A DNA stretch of 64,000 bases from Hyphomicrobiales bacterium (GTDB lineage Bacteria > Pseudomonadota > Alphaproteobacteria > Rhizobiales > Devosiaceae). Both the position numbers and the translations under genes were made by a program. The notes under the pieces are model-generated. The model ran no database searches, was not told the DNA's origin, and saw only the letters and a program-made list of their open reading frames with translations. The stretch is from contig JAIYDI010000029.1 of NCBI GenBank assembly GCA_027487555.1, forward strand, positions 1 to 64,000. Direction: 5' to 3'. Positions 45,620 to 54,967 of this stretch are shown here, one piece after another (position 1 is the first letter of the stretch; each line of letters opens with the position of its first letter).

Positions 45620-45924
45620 TGGAAATCCTCACCGGCAACGAACTGATGAGCGGCGCGACGGTCTATCTGGACTCCGCCGGCACGTGGGTCGAGGAGTTGC
45701 AGAAGGCGCGGGTCTTCGGCAAGTCGGACCTCGAGGCGAAGGAGGCGGCGATTGCCGCGACCAAGCGCACGGGTCGGATCAATTCGCTCGAAGTTGAAAC
45801 CGTGACTGTAAAGGACGGTCGGATCGTTCCCGACCGGCTCCGCGAGCATATCAGGGCCACCGGCCCAACTGCCCCAGTATTCGACCGCCAGCATCTCGAC
45901 GAGGACGGCCATGTATCGATATGA
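45616..45924 (+). CDS. DUF2849 family protein
   Basis: A 102-residue DUF2849 protein: LTGNELMSGATVYLDSAGTWV and KEAAIAATKRTGRINSLEVET are diagnostic. In Hyphomicrobiales it consistently sits between cysG and cysI; its role is unknown, perhaps helping sulfite reductase. Its ATG overlaps the cysG stop and its end overlaps the cysI start by 14 bases, so the three are tightly coupled. Confidence 0.92.
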   Translation: MMEILTGNELMSGATVYLDSAGTWVEELQKARVFGKSDLEAKEAAIAATKRTGRINSLEVETVTVKDGRIVPDRLREHIRATGPTAPVFDRQHLDEDGHVSI

Positions 45925-47569
45925 CGAGTTCGACGCGGCTTTCGTTCGCGAGCGTACCCAGCAGTTTTCCGACCAGGTTCGCCGCCGCCTTTCCGGCGAC
46001 ATGAGCGAAGACCAGTTTCGGCCGTTGAGGCTGATGAACGGGCTCTACCTGCAGTTGCACGCCTATATGCTGCGCATCGCAGTGCCCTATGGCACCGTGA
46101 GTTCGCGGCAGATGCGGATGCTGGCGCATATCGCGCGGAGCTATGACCGCGGCTACGGGCACTTCACGACGCGGCAGAACATCCAGTTCAACTGGCCGAA
46201 GCTGCGCGACATCCCCCAGATCCTTGCGGACCTCGCTTCGGTCGAGATGCATGCCATCCAGACCTCGGGCAATTGCATCCGCAATATCACCACGGATCAG
46301 TTCGCGGGGGCTGCCGCCGACGAGATCATCGACCCGCGTCCGGTGGCGGAGATCCTGCGGCAGTGGTCGAGCCTGCACCCGGAGTTCAGCTTTCTGCCGC
46401 GCAAGTTCAAGATTGCGATGACGGGCGCGACGACCGACCGGGCAGCCATCCGATTCCACGATATCGGGCTGCAGGCGACGACCAATGATCTGGGCGAAAT
46501 CGGTTGGCAGGTTTGGGTTGGTGGGGGCCTCGGCCGCACGCCGATGATCGGCAAGCTGCTCTCCGGCTATGTGGCGCACGAGCATCTGCTCGCGTATCTG
46601 GAAAGCACGCTGCGCGTGTACAACCGCTATGGTCGCCGCGACAACAAGTATAAGGCGCGTATCAAGATCCTTGTGCATGAGGAGGGGATCGAGAGCATCC
46701 GCGAGCAGGTCGAGGCCGAGTTCGCCGAGGTCAAGGGCGGCGTTCTGACCCTGCCGCAGGCCGAACTCGACCGGATCAGCGCCTACTTCGCCGCGCCGCA
46801 GTATGAGCTGGTCAACGCGCGGAGTGTCGATGTGGCGCGTGAGAAGATCCTCAACCCCTTTTATGGCCGCTGGCTCGAGCGCAACCTCAATGCCCATCGG
46901 CAGCCGGGCTATGTCTCGGTGACGATCTCGCTGAAGCCAGTAGGTGGCGCGCCCGGCGATGCCACGGACACGCAGATGGAGGTCGTCGCGGACCTGGCGC
47001 AGCGCTATTCGTTCGACGAACTGCGTGTGACGCACGAGCAGAACCTGGTGCTGCCGCATGTGAAGGTGACCGACCTGCCGGCGATCTACGAGGTGCTGGT
47101 CAAGAACGGCCTCGCCGACGGCAATGCGGGGCAGATCACCGACATCATCTGCTGTCCCGGCCTCGACTTCTGCGCGCTCGCCAATGCCCGCTCGATCCCG
47201 ATCGCACAGGAACTGACCCGCAAGTTCGAGAGCCCGGAGCGGCAGGCTGAGATCGGCGATTTGAAGATCAAGATTTCTGGCTGCATCAATGCCTGCGGCC
47301 ACCACCATGTCGGCCATATCGGCATCCTGGGTGTGGAGAAGAAGGGTACCGAGCTCTACCAGATCACCGTGGGTGGCGACGCGACCGAGAAGGCCGCGAT
47401 TGGCGATATCCTCGGGCATGGCTTCGTGGCCGAAGAGGTGCCGAACGCTATCGAGCGGCTGGTGAATACCTATATCGCACGGCGCGAAAGCCCGGCGGAG
47501 CCGTTCATTGCGGCCTATCGCCGGCTCGGCAAGGAGCCGTTCAAGGAGGCGCTCTATGGCGCAAACTAG
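45911..47569 (+). CDS. cysI: Sulfite reductase hemoprotein subunit
   Basis: A 552-residue siroheme-[4Fe-4S] reductase of the nitrite/sulfite reductase family. The cluster Cys are 415 and 421 (CPGLDFC) and 458 and 462 (GCINACG). HFTTRQNIQFNW and SGNCIRNITTD match the siroheme-binding half. Context with cysG, APS reductase and no nitrate genes indicates sulfite to sulfide reduction. ATG 45911 is preceded by GAGGA. The cysH ribosome binding site lies inside its 3' end. Confidence 0.94.
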   Translation: MYRYDEFDAAFVRERTQQFSDQVRRRLSGDMSEDQFRPLRLMNGLYLQLHAYMLRIAVPYGTVSSRQMRMLAHIARSYDRGYGHFTTRQNIQFNWPKLRDIPQILADLASVEMHAIQTSGNCIRNITTDQFAGAAADEIIDPRPVAEILRQWSSLHPEFSFLPRKFKIAMTGATTDRAAIRFHDIGLQATTNDLGEIGWQVWVGGGLGRTPMIGKLLSGYVAHEHLLAYLESTLRVYNRYGRRDNKYKARIKILVHEEGIESIREQVEAEFAEVKGGVLTLPQAELDRISAYFAAPQYELVNARSVDVAREKILNPFYGRWLERNLNAHRQPGYVSVTISLKPVGGAPGDATDTQMEVVADLAQRYSFDELRVTHEQNLVLPHVKVTDLPAIYEVLVKNGLADGNAGQITDIICCPGLDFCALANARSIPIAQELTRKFESPERQAEIGDLKIKISGCINACGHHHVGHIGILGVEKKGTELYQITVGGDATEKAAIGDILGHGFVAEEVPNAIERLVNTYIARRESPAEPFIAAYRRLGKEPFKEALYGAN

Positions 47570-48839
47570 CCCGTTGAAGTTCGCGCAGTCGCAACCGGAC
47601 CATGCCCGCGCGGGCGCCATCATGGCGCTCAACGGCATGTTCGACGACATGGACGCGCTCGGGGTGCTGCGGCATGCCGTGACCGAACTGCTGCCGGCCG
47701 ATCTCGCGATTGTCTCGTCCTTCGGGGCGGATTCAGTGGTGCTGCTACATATCGTGGCGCAGGTGGATAGGGCGCTTCCGGTCTACTTTCTCGAGACGGG
47801 CAAGCACTTTGTCGAGACGCTGGCCTATGTGGAAACGCTGAAGGAGACGCTGGGCCTCAGCAACGTGGTCGCCTTGCGGCCCGACCCCAGGGATATTGCG
47901 CGGTTCGACCCCGACGGAACGCTGTGGGAGACGGACCCCGATTCGTGCTGCCACATCCGCAAGACCGAGCCGCTCGATGCGACGGTGTCGGGCTTTGGCG
48001 GATGGGTAACCGGCCGCAAGCGCTTCCAGACAACGGAGCGTGGCGTGCTGCCGCATTTCGAATTGACCAGCGATGACCGTATCAAGGTCAATCCGCTGGC
48101 CTATTTCTCCGATGCGGATATCACGACCTACAAACTCAAGTATGGGTTGCCCGAGCATCCGCTCTACAATATGGGCTACAAGTCCATCGGATGCGCGCCC
48201 TGCACGAGCGTCGTCGCCGAAGGCGAGGACCCGCGCGCCGGCCGCTGGCGTGGGCTGAACAAGAAGGAATGCGGCATTCATTTCGATTTCAACGGAGCTA
48301 TTGCCAAGCCCATGGCCGCTCAGGAATTGAACCTGTACAAGGACGGCAAGTTCATCGCCGATCCGTTCCGTGCGTGGGCCGAGGGAGATGATCCCGGCTC
48401 TGTGCGCTACACCCATATTCCGCTACCGGTGTTCCTCGCCAACCGCGAGGCCGTGCTGGCCAACCCGCATCCGGTGGGCCTGCTGGTTTCGCCCGGCGAC
48501 AACGTCGAACTGGTGCGCGACGATCTCGGCCGGTTCGCGTCGGTGGCGATCAATTTCCCCGGCTTTACCGATGGGCGCGGCTATTCCTCCGCCCGCCTGA
48601 TTGCGGAGCGCTACGGCTACCAGGGCGAATTGCGGGCAGTGGGCGACGTGCTGGCCGACCAGGTTCCGCTCATGGCGCGCTGCGGCATCACCACCTTCCT
48701 CGTACGGCACGAGCCGACGAAAAAGGCGCTGGCGGACGGCAAACTGGCCACGGTCGACCTGTTCTACCAGCCGGTGGGGAAGACCGAAGTGCCGGTGGGT
48801 ACGCGCCCGTTCCTGCGCCGCGCTGTCGAGAAGGTTTGA
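47556..48839 (+). CDS. cysH: APS reductase CysH fused to DUF934
   Basis: A 427-residue fusion. Residues 1 to about 255 are an adenylyl-sulfate reductase: SSFGADS pyrophosphate loop, Cys131-Cys132 and Cys213-x2-Cys216 for a [4Fe-4S] cluster, and the active Cys239 in KKECGIH. Residues from about 260 are DUF934, with NFPGFTDGRGYSSARLIAER, GELRAVGDVLADQV and ARCGITTFLVR; DUF934 is usually its own gene next to cysI. The reading frame has no stop or suspicious break at the junction. ATG 47556 has AAGGAGG upstream and overlaps cysI by 14 bases. Confidence 0.93.
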   Translation: MAQTSPLKFAQSQPDHARAGAIMALNGMFDDMDALGVLRHAVTELLPADLAIVSSFGADSVVLLHIVAQVDRALPVYFLETGKHFVETLAYVETLKETLGLSNVVALRPDPRDIARFDPDGTLWETDPDSCCHIRKTEPLDATVSGFGGWVTGRKRFQTTERGVLPHFELTSDDRIKVNPLAYFSDADITTYKLKYGLPEHPLYNMGYKSIGCAPCTSVVAEGEDPRAGRWRGLNKKECGIHFDFNGAIAKPMAAQELNLYKDGKFIADPFRAWAEGDDPGSVRYTHIPLPVFLANREAVLANPHPVGLLVSPGDNVELVRDDLGRFASVAINFPGFTDGRGYSSARLIAERYGYQGELRAVGDVLADQVPLMARCGITTFLVRHEPTKKALADGKLATVDLFYQPVGKTEVPVGTRPFLRRAVEKV

Positions 48840-48856
48840 ACGACGGCGCCCGCGGA

Positions 48857-48941
48857 CCTCGTCCTGCGACAAACTCAGGATGAAGTCGAAGAGAGCGCCG
48901 ATCCCAGTCCGGCCTTATGGTGAGCTTGTCGAGCCACGAGG
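48857..48941. repeat. Composite TTCGACAAGCTCACC-type repeat, copy 2
   Basis: CCTCGTCCTGCGACAAACTC (48857-48876), then GATGAAGTCG, then an inverted copy, TTATGGTGAGCTTGTCGAGC with CACGAGG (48915-48941). It fills the gap between cysH and the ferredoxin reductase. Layout resembles the composite at 51718. Confidence 0.75.
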
Positions 48942-48972
48942 CCGTTTCGCAATGCATTGTCGCGAGAAGTGA

Positions 48973-49998
<1,026 letters not shown>

Positions 49999-50026
49999 GG
50001 CAGGATTTCGATCCCTGAGACTTTGG

Positions 50027-50055
50027 TCCCGCATCGGTCAAGAACCGTTGCGGGA
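50027..50055 (+). terminator. Hairpin after the ferredoxin reductase gene
   Basis: TCCCGCA (50027-50033) pairs with TGCGGGA (50049-50055), and CGGT pairs with ACCG inside. It sits 29 bases after the stop. No T-run follows, so termination may be rho-dependent. Confidence 0.5.
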
Positions 50056-50156
50056 TCAATGATTTGTGGCAGGTGGTTCGCAGATTGATTCCGGCCAGAC
50101 GCAACCTTCGGGCTTGCGTTGCGCTTTCTCGCGGAGGCAGGCTGTAGGTGAGTGAC

Positions 50157-50185
50157 CTGGTGGTTCGACAAGCTCACCATCAGGT
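50157..50185 (+). repeat. TTCGACAAGCTCACC-type repeat, copy 3
   Basis: CCTGGTGGTTCGACAAGCTC followed by ACCATCAGG (50157-50185), with CCTGGTGG/CCATCAGG-like arms. It lies directly before the ribosome binding site of the nnrD gene. Confidence 0.75.
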
Positions 50186-50203
50186 CCCCCGAGGGAAACG
50201 AGT

Positions 50204-51694
50204 ATGCACGAGATCGATCCGCCGGAATTGTTGGCGCCGAGGGAAATGGCCGAGGCCGATCGCCTGACGATAGCTGCGGGAACGGCCGGGGTGACGCTGA
50301 TGCACGCGGCGGCGCGGGCGGTGGCAGACGCGGTGCAGCGCTACTACCCGACTGGTGACGTGCTGGTGCTGTGCGGGCCCGGCAATAATGGTGGCGATGG
50401 GTTCGCGGCGGCGCAGATGCTGGTCGACTGGGGCAGGACGGTGCGGTTGGCGCTGTTCGGCGACAAGGCAAAGCTCAAGGAGGATGCGCTCTATTTTGCC
50501 GAGGCATGGACGGGCGAGGTGCTGAGCGCGACGCCGGATGTGATTGGCGCGCCGGCGGTGATCGTCGATGCGTTGCTCGGCGCGGGACTCGACCGGGACG
50601 TCACCGAGCCGCTGGCGGCACTGATTGATGCGGTGAATGCCAGCCGGGTGCCGGTGCTGGCCGTGGATGTGCCGAGTGGCGTCGATGGTGCGACGGGACA
50701 GGTGCGCGGCACGGCGATCAGGGCCGAGCGCTCGGTGACGTTTTTCCGGCTGAAGCCGGGGCACCTGCTGCTACCGGGCCGCGACCTCTGCAGCGCGGTG
50801 GAGCTGGCGCAGATCGGCATCGAAGCCTCGGTGCTGGCCGAGATTGGGCCGCAGTCACGCCGCAACGGGCCGGATCTCTGGCAGGTGCCGGTGGCCAAGA
50901 GCGATGGGCACAAGTTCACCCGCGGCCATGCGCTGGTGATCTCCGGCGGGGTGCTGCAGACGGGCGCAAGCCGATTGACAGCGATGGCGGCGCTCAGGAC
51001 GGGGGCGGGGCTTGTGAGCCTCGTCGGGGACGACGCGGCGCTAATGCTGCAGGCGGCGCATGTGACCGCCATCATGCTGAAACCGTTCGTGGGAGCCGAT
51101 GCGCTTTCGGAAATGATCGAGATTGCGCGAGCTAGGGCCGTGGCGATCGGGCCGGCGGCGGGGGTGGGCGAGGCGACGCGGGCCAATGTACTGGCGATCC
51201 TAGCGAGCGGTGCGGCGGCGATGTTGGATGCCGATGCGCTGACGAGCTTCAAGACGGATCCGGAGACGTTGTTCGCCGCGGTCAAGGCCCAGGCTGATCG
51301 ACCCGTGGTGATGACGCCGCACGAGGGCGAGTTCGAGCGACTGTTCGGCGCGCTTGATGGAAGCAAGCTGGAGCGGGCGCGGGCGTCCGCAGCGCAGTCT
51401 GGCGCCATCATCGTGCTCAAGGGCAGCGACACGGTGATCGCTGCACCCGATGGGCGGGCGATCATAAACTCCAACGCGCCGCCAACGCTCGGCACCGCCG
51501 GATCGGGCGATGTGTTGGGTGGGATTGTCACCGGGCTCCTGGCACAGGGCATGTCGGGCTTCGAAGCCGCGGCAGCGGCGGTGTGGATACATGCCGAGGC
51601 CGCCAACCGCTTCGGCAAGCCGGGGCTGATCGCCGAAGACTTGTCCGGGCTGATCCCCGATGTGCTGCTGGGGCTGAGCGGGTCACGGGGATAG
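50204..51694 (+). CDS. nnrD: Bifunctional NAD(P)HX epimerase/dehydratase
   Basis: A 496-residue metabolite-repair enzyme that restores hydrated NADH/NADPH. The N-terminal epimerase (NnrE) half has CGPGNNGGDGFAAAQ near residue 60 and AVDVPSGVDGATG; the C-terminal ADP-dependent dehydratase (NnrD) half has GHALVISGGVLQTGASRL, TPHEGEFERLFG and TLGTAGSGDVLGGIV. The fused arrangement is standard in bacteria. ATG 50204 has GAGGGA upstream. Confidence 0.95.
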   Translation: MHEIDPPELLAPREMAEADRLTIAAGTAGVTLMHAAARAVADAVQRYYPTGDVLVLCGPGNNGGDGFAAAQMLVDWGRTVRLALFGDKAKLKEDALYFAEAWTGEVLSATPDVIGAPAVIVDALLGAGLDRDVTEPLAALIDAVNASRVPVLAVDVPSGVDGATGQVRGTAIRAERSVTFFRLKPGHLLLPGRDLCSAVELAQIGIEASVLAEIGPQSRRNGPDLWQVPVAKSDGHKFTRGHALVISGGVLQTGASRLTAMAALRTGAGLVSLVGDDAALMLQAAHVTAIMLKPFVGADALSEMIEIARARAVAIGPAAGVGEATRANVLAILASGAAAMLDADALTSFKTDPETLFAAVKAQADRPVVMTPHEGEFERLFGALDGSKLERARASAAQSGAIIVLKGSDTVIAAPDGRAIINSNAPPTLGTAGSGDVLGGIVTGLLAQGMSGFEAAAAAVWIHAEAANRFGKPGLIAEDLSGLIPDVLLGLSGSRG

Positions 51695-51717
51695 GCACCC
51701 GTCCGGAGGGTCACGAT

Positions 51718-51845
51718 CTCGTCCTTCGACAGGCTCACGATGAGGCGTGGCGGGGCTCAGGATGATTTCGACTGGAGTCCCGGACTAAAAGTATCGGCCC
51801 TCGTAGTCCCCGCGCCCTCATGGTGAGCTTGTCGAACCACGAGGG
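51718..51845. repeat. Composite TTCGACAAGCTCACC-type repeat, copy 4
   Basis: CTCGTCCTTCGACAGGCTCA (51718-51737) with GATGAGG, then CTCAGGATGATTTCGACTGG, then CCCTCATGGTGAGCTTGTCG with AACCACGAGGG (51816-51845) in inverted orientation. It separates nnrD from the bd oxidase operon on the other strand. Confidence 0.78.
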
Positions 51846-51855
51846 TGCAGGAAGT

Positions 51856-51963
51856 TCAGCTCTTCAGCACGAAGCGGATGGCGAGCGCAACGATGGTGAC
51901 CGTCGCAAGGCCCGCCAGCCAGATGCCTCCGAACCAGAGCAGTTGCTTCGTGCGCGTTCCCAT
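51856..51963 (-). CDS. DUF2474 small subunit of bd oxidase (CydX-like)
   Basis: A 35-residue single-helix protein: a basic start (GTRTKQLLWFGGIWLAG) leading into a hydrophobic segment (TVTIVALAIRFVL). Its position and make-up match DUF2474/CydX-type subunits that stabilise cytochrome bd. Its ATG overlaps the cydB stop as TGATG, so it is translated with the oxidase. It is too short for usual gene callers. Confidence 0.88.
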   Translation of the reverse strand: MGTRTKQLLWFGGIWLAGLATVTIVALAIRFVLKS

Positions 51964-52967
51964 CAGTGATACCCATGTTCCGGGTCGACCTTGCCGCGGA
52001 AGACCCAATAGGCATAGCCGGTATAGGCGAGGATGGTGGGTATCAGGACAACGGCACCGACCAGAAGGAACCCGAGCGACACATCCGGCGCTGCCGCTTC
52101 GTGGATCGTCAGGGCGCCGGGCACGATGTACGGGAAGAAGCTGATCCCCAGCCCGATGAAGCTGACGACGAAGAGGCCGAGCGCGGCAAGGAACGGCAAG
52201 ATGTCGCGCTTGTTCTTGAGCCCGAACCAGAGCCCGACCGCGCAAATCGCCACAAGCAGCGGGACAAAAGCCGAGAAGAAGGCCGTCGGCCACTGGAACC
52301 AGCGCTCGAAATAGATAGCATCGAGGAACGGCGTCCAGAGGCTGACGGCGCCGATGAGGCCGATCGTGCCGACGCCAGCGAACATCGCGAGTTTGCGTGC
52401 ATTTGCCTGCAGTTCGCCCGATGTTTTCATGTGCAGCCAAGTTGCCCCCAGAAGAGCGTAGCCGACCACGACTGCAACCCCGGTGAGAAGAGAGAATGGC
52501 GTCAACCAATCCCACCAGCCGCCGGCATATTGGCGGTTCTCGATCTTGATGCCTTGCACCAGCGCACCGAGCGCTATGCCCTGCATCATGCCCGCCACGA
52601 TGGAACCTAAGGAGAAGCCCCAGTCCCAGACCGGCCGCCAACGCACGGTACGGAAACGGAACTCGAAGGCGACGCCTCGGAAGATCAGCCCCAATAGCAT
52701 CAGGATGAGCGGAATGTAGAGCGCAGGCAGCACAGTGGCGTAGGCCAGCGGGAAGACCGCCAGAAGCCCGCCACCGCCCATCACCAGCCAGGTCTCGTTA
52801 CCGTCCCAGACCGGGGCGATCGAGTTGGTCATGACGTTGCGGTCTTCGGTAGAAGGGAAGAAAGGAAAGAGAACGCCGACCCCGAGATCGAAGCCGTCGA
52901 GCACCACATAGGCCAGGACGGCGAAGGCGATAATCGCCGCCCAGATGGTGGGAAGATCAATGACCAT
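51963..52967 (-). CDS. cydB: Cytochrome bd-type quinol oxidase subunit II
   Basis: A 334-residue membrane subunit with about nine helices. VLDGFDLGVGVLFPF, NSIAPVWDGNETWLVMGGGGLLAVFPLAYA, GLIFRGVAFEFRFR and WGFSLGSIVAGMMQG are family signatures. Start ATG 52967 with GGAGG upstream overlaps cydA by 11 bases. With cydA and DUF2474 it forms a terminal oxidase that works at low oxygen. Confidence 0.95.
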   Translation of the reverse strand: MVIDLPTIWAAIIAFAVLAYVVLDGFDLGVGVLFPFFPSTEDRNVMTNSIAPVWDGNETWLVMGGGGLLAVFPLAYATVLPALYIPLILMLLGLIFRGVAFEFRFRTVRWRPVWDWGFSLGSIVAGMMQGIALGALVQGIKIENRQYAGGWWDWLTPFSLLTGVAVVVGYALLGATWLHMKTSGELQANARKLAMFAGVGTIGLIGAVSLWTPFLDAIYFERWFQWPTAFFSAFVPLLVAICAVGLWFGLKNKRDILPFLAALGLFVVSFIGLGISFFPYIVPGALTIHEAAAPDVSLGFLLVGAVVLIPTILAYTGYAYWVFRGKVDPEHGYH

Positions 52968-54366
52968 GGCCGCCTCCTGCCGCTTCCAGTTGCTGGGCCG
53001 GCGTGATGCCCGCGGTACGGGTCGGACTCTGTGCCAGTTCGCCATCGTCGCCGTGCGGTGCCTTCATCATCAGGCGGAAAATGTAGAAGGTGCCCGCGCC
53101 AAAGACGATGAAGTAGACGATGATGAAGGCGATCAGAGAGGCGCCGACCGCCTGTGCGTCGACATTCGACAAGCTTTCCGACGTGCGCAGCACACCATAG
53201 ACAGTATAGGGTTGCCGCCCAACCTCGGTGGTGAACCACCCGGCCAGCACCGCGACGAAGCCTGACGGACCCATGGCGACGGCCGCGCGTTGCAGCCATG
53301 TGCTGGTGTACAGTGTCTTCCGCCATCTGGCCCAGAGCGACCAGAGTCCCACGACAAGCATCAGGAGGCCGAGGCCTACCATGATGCGGAAAGTAATGAA
53401 CGGGATGAGGGCCGGTGGGCGCTCGTCCTTGGGGAACGCCTTGAGGCCCTTGATCTCGCCATCAAGCTTGTGGGTGAGGATAAGCGAGCCGAGATAGGGA
53501 ATGCCGACGGCGTAGTGGGTGGTTTCCGCCTCGTCGTCCGGAATGCCGAACAGGATGAGTGGCGCGCCCTTTTGTGTCTCGTAGTGCCCCTCCATCGCCG
53601 CAACCTTGGCCGGCTGGTATTCGAGCGTGTTGAGGCCGTGCATGTCGCCTGCGACGATCTGCATCGGCGTGACGATGGCTGCCATCCACATCGCCATGGA
53701 GAACATGATCCGAGCCTGACGGTTCTCCCGATCGCGCAGCAGGTGGTAGGCGCCGACCGCGCCCACCGCGAATGCGGTCGTAAGGAAGGCGGCGAGCACG
53801 GTGTGCACGAGACGGTAGGGGAAGGATGGGTTGAAGATCACAGCCAGCCAGTCGGTGGGAACAAACTGGCCATTGGCCGCGATTTCGTAGCCGGCAGGCG
53901 TATGCATCCAGCTATTGGCCGCAAGGATCCAGGTGGCGGAAATCAGCGTGCCAACGGCAACCATCGCCACGGAGAACATGTGCAGACCATCGCCGACCCG
54001 TTTCCGGCCGAACAGGGCAATGCCAAGAAAACCGGCCTCGAGGAAAAAGGCGGTGAGGACTTCGTAGCCCATCAGCGGTCCGATCACCGGCCCGGCCTTG
54101 TCTGAGAAGGTCGCCCAGTTCGTGCCGAACTGGTAGCTCATGACAATGCCCGACACCACGCCCATGCCGAACACAACCGCGAAGATGGTCTTCCAGTAGT
54201 CGAACAGGCGCAGATAGGCAGGGTCACGCTTCCACAGCCACAATGCGTTGAGTACTGCGAGGAAACTCGCAAGACCGATCGAAAAGGCAGGGAAGATGAA
54301 ATGAAACGATACGGTGAAAGCGAACTGAATTCGTGCGAGCAGTTCGGCGGTCAATCCGAGAAACAT
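52957..54366 (-). CDS. cydA: Cytochrome bd-type quinol oxidase subunit I (CioA-like)
   Basis: A 469-residue subunit carrying hemes b558, b595 and d. FHFIFPAFSIGLA contains the conserved His ligand, the heme b558 and quinol region includes GRQPYTVYG (usually GRQPW), and the Q loop between helices 6 and 7 is short, as in the cyanide-insensitive CioA branch. The His-rich tail ends GGGHGH. ATG 54366 is preceded by AAGGAG. The first gene of the three-gene operon; I found no clear FNR/FixK site upstream. Confidence 0.95.
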   Translation of the reverse strand: MFLGLTAELLARIQFAFTVSFHFIFPAFSIGLASFLAVLNALWLWKRDPAYLRLFDYWKTIFAVVFGMGVVSGIVMSYQFGTNWATFSDKAGPVIGPLMGYEVLTAFFLEAGFLGIALFGRKRVGDGLHMFSVAMVAVGTLISATWILAANSWMHTPAGYEIAANGQFVPTDWLAVIFNPSFPYRLVHTVLAAFLTTAFAVGAVGAYHLLRDRENRQARIMFSMAMWMAAIVTPMQIVAGDMHGLNTLEYQPAKVAAMEGHYETQKGAPLILFGIPDDEAETTHYAVGIPYLGSLILTHKLDGEIKGLKAFPKDERPPALIPFITFRIMVGLGLLMLVVGLWSLWARWRKTLYTSTWLQRAAVAMGPSGFVAVLAGWFTTEVGRQPYTVYGVLRTSESLSNVDAQAVGASLIAFIIVYFIVFGAGTFYIFRLMMKAPHGDDGELAQSPTRTAGITPAQQLEAAGGGHGH

Positions 54367-54561
54367 GGCTGTCTCCTTGTCGACCTTCACATACGCCGCG
54401 CACGCGGCGTGGACAGTGCGGTGGATGGCCGCGCCCGAGCCGCGGCTGCCGGATGATGGGCAAGATCAGGGCAAAACGCACGCAACTTCGGCAAAAAGAG
54501 CCGGAAATACCGGTTTCGGTCCAATGGAGGGTGACGTTGCGTCGCGGCTGGGACGCAGATG

Positions 54562-54822
54562 TCAGTTGCGGTCGACAGTCGCCGGTTCGTAAGCGTCGAC
54601 AGAATCGGAGGTCGAAATGATGACCGGCTCCAGTTGCTGGTCGATGGCCCAATCGAGCGCATCCAGCTTCAGGGTGGCAAAGACCACATCCAAGCAGACG
54701 CCGCGCGACGGCGCTTCGGCCAGCACCTGTTCCAAGCGCGCGACGAGTTCACTCGTCGCACGGTCAAGTGCAGCCACTGGATGTGCTTTTTCGATCAACG
54801 AGTTATGGCACAATTTCGCCAA
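54562..54822 (-). CDS. Small hypothetical protein
   Basis: A possible 86-residue protein between the oxidase and alginate operons. The middle, LDRATSELVARLEQVLAEAP, is helical and the end, LEPVIISTSDSVDAYEP, is acidic. I recognise no family. The first codon would be TTG, or GTG at 54777, both without a good ribosome binding site, so the gene is uncertain. Confidence 0.4.
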   Translation of the reverse strand: MAKLCHNSLIEKAHPVAALDRATSELVARLEQVLAEAPSRGVCLDVVFATLKLDALDWAIDQQLEPVIISTSDSVDAYEPATVDRN

Positions 54823-54967
54823 CGCTTTTCTTCTGGAAAGCGGCCCGACCCGATCGTCCGGCTGCTGCGAGGTTCTCTCGCAGGACTTTTCATAGCCAAA
54901 TGCGCTTGAGAACTGAAGTCCTCAAATCAAGTATTGGCGCGCAAAGCGCAAGAAGCCGGCCGAGAGG

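Noticed and set aside
45851..47650. 599-codon minus-strand frame opposite cysI
   Set aside because: Shadow of a GC-rich gene with clear family motifs on the plus strand.
50491..51738. 415-codon minus-strand frame opposite nnrD
   Set aside because: Ser/Ala/Pro-rich shadow of a clearly coding strand.
54390..54500. FNR/FixK site upstream of the bd oxidase operon
   Set aside because: No TTGAT-N4-ATCAA-like sequence is present; only a GC-rich inverted repeat occurs.
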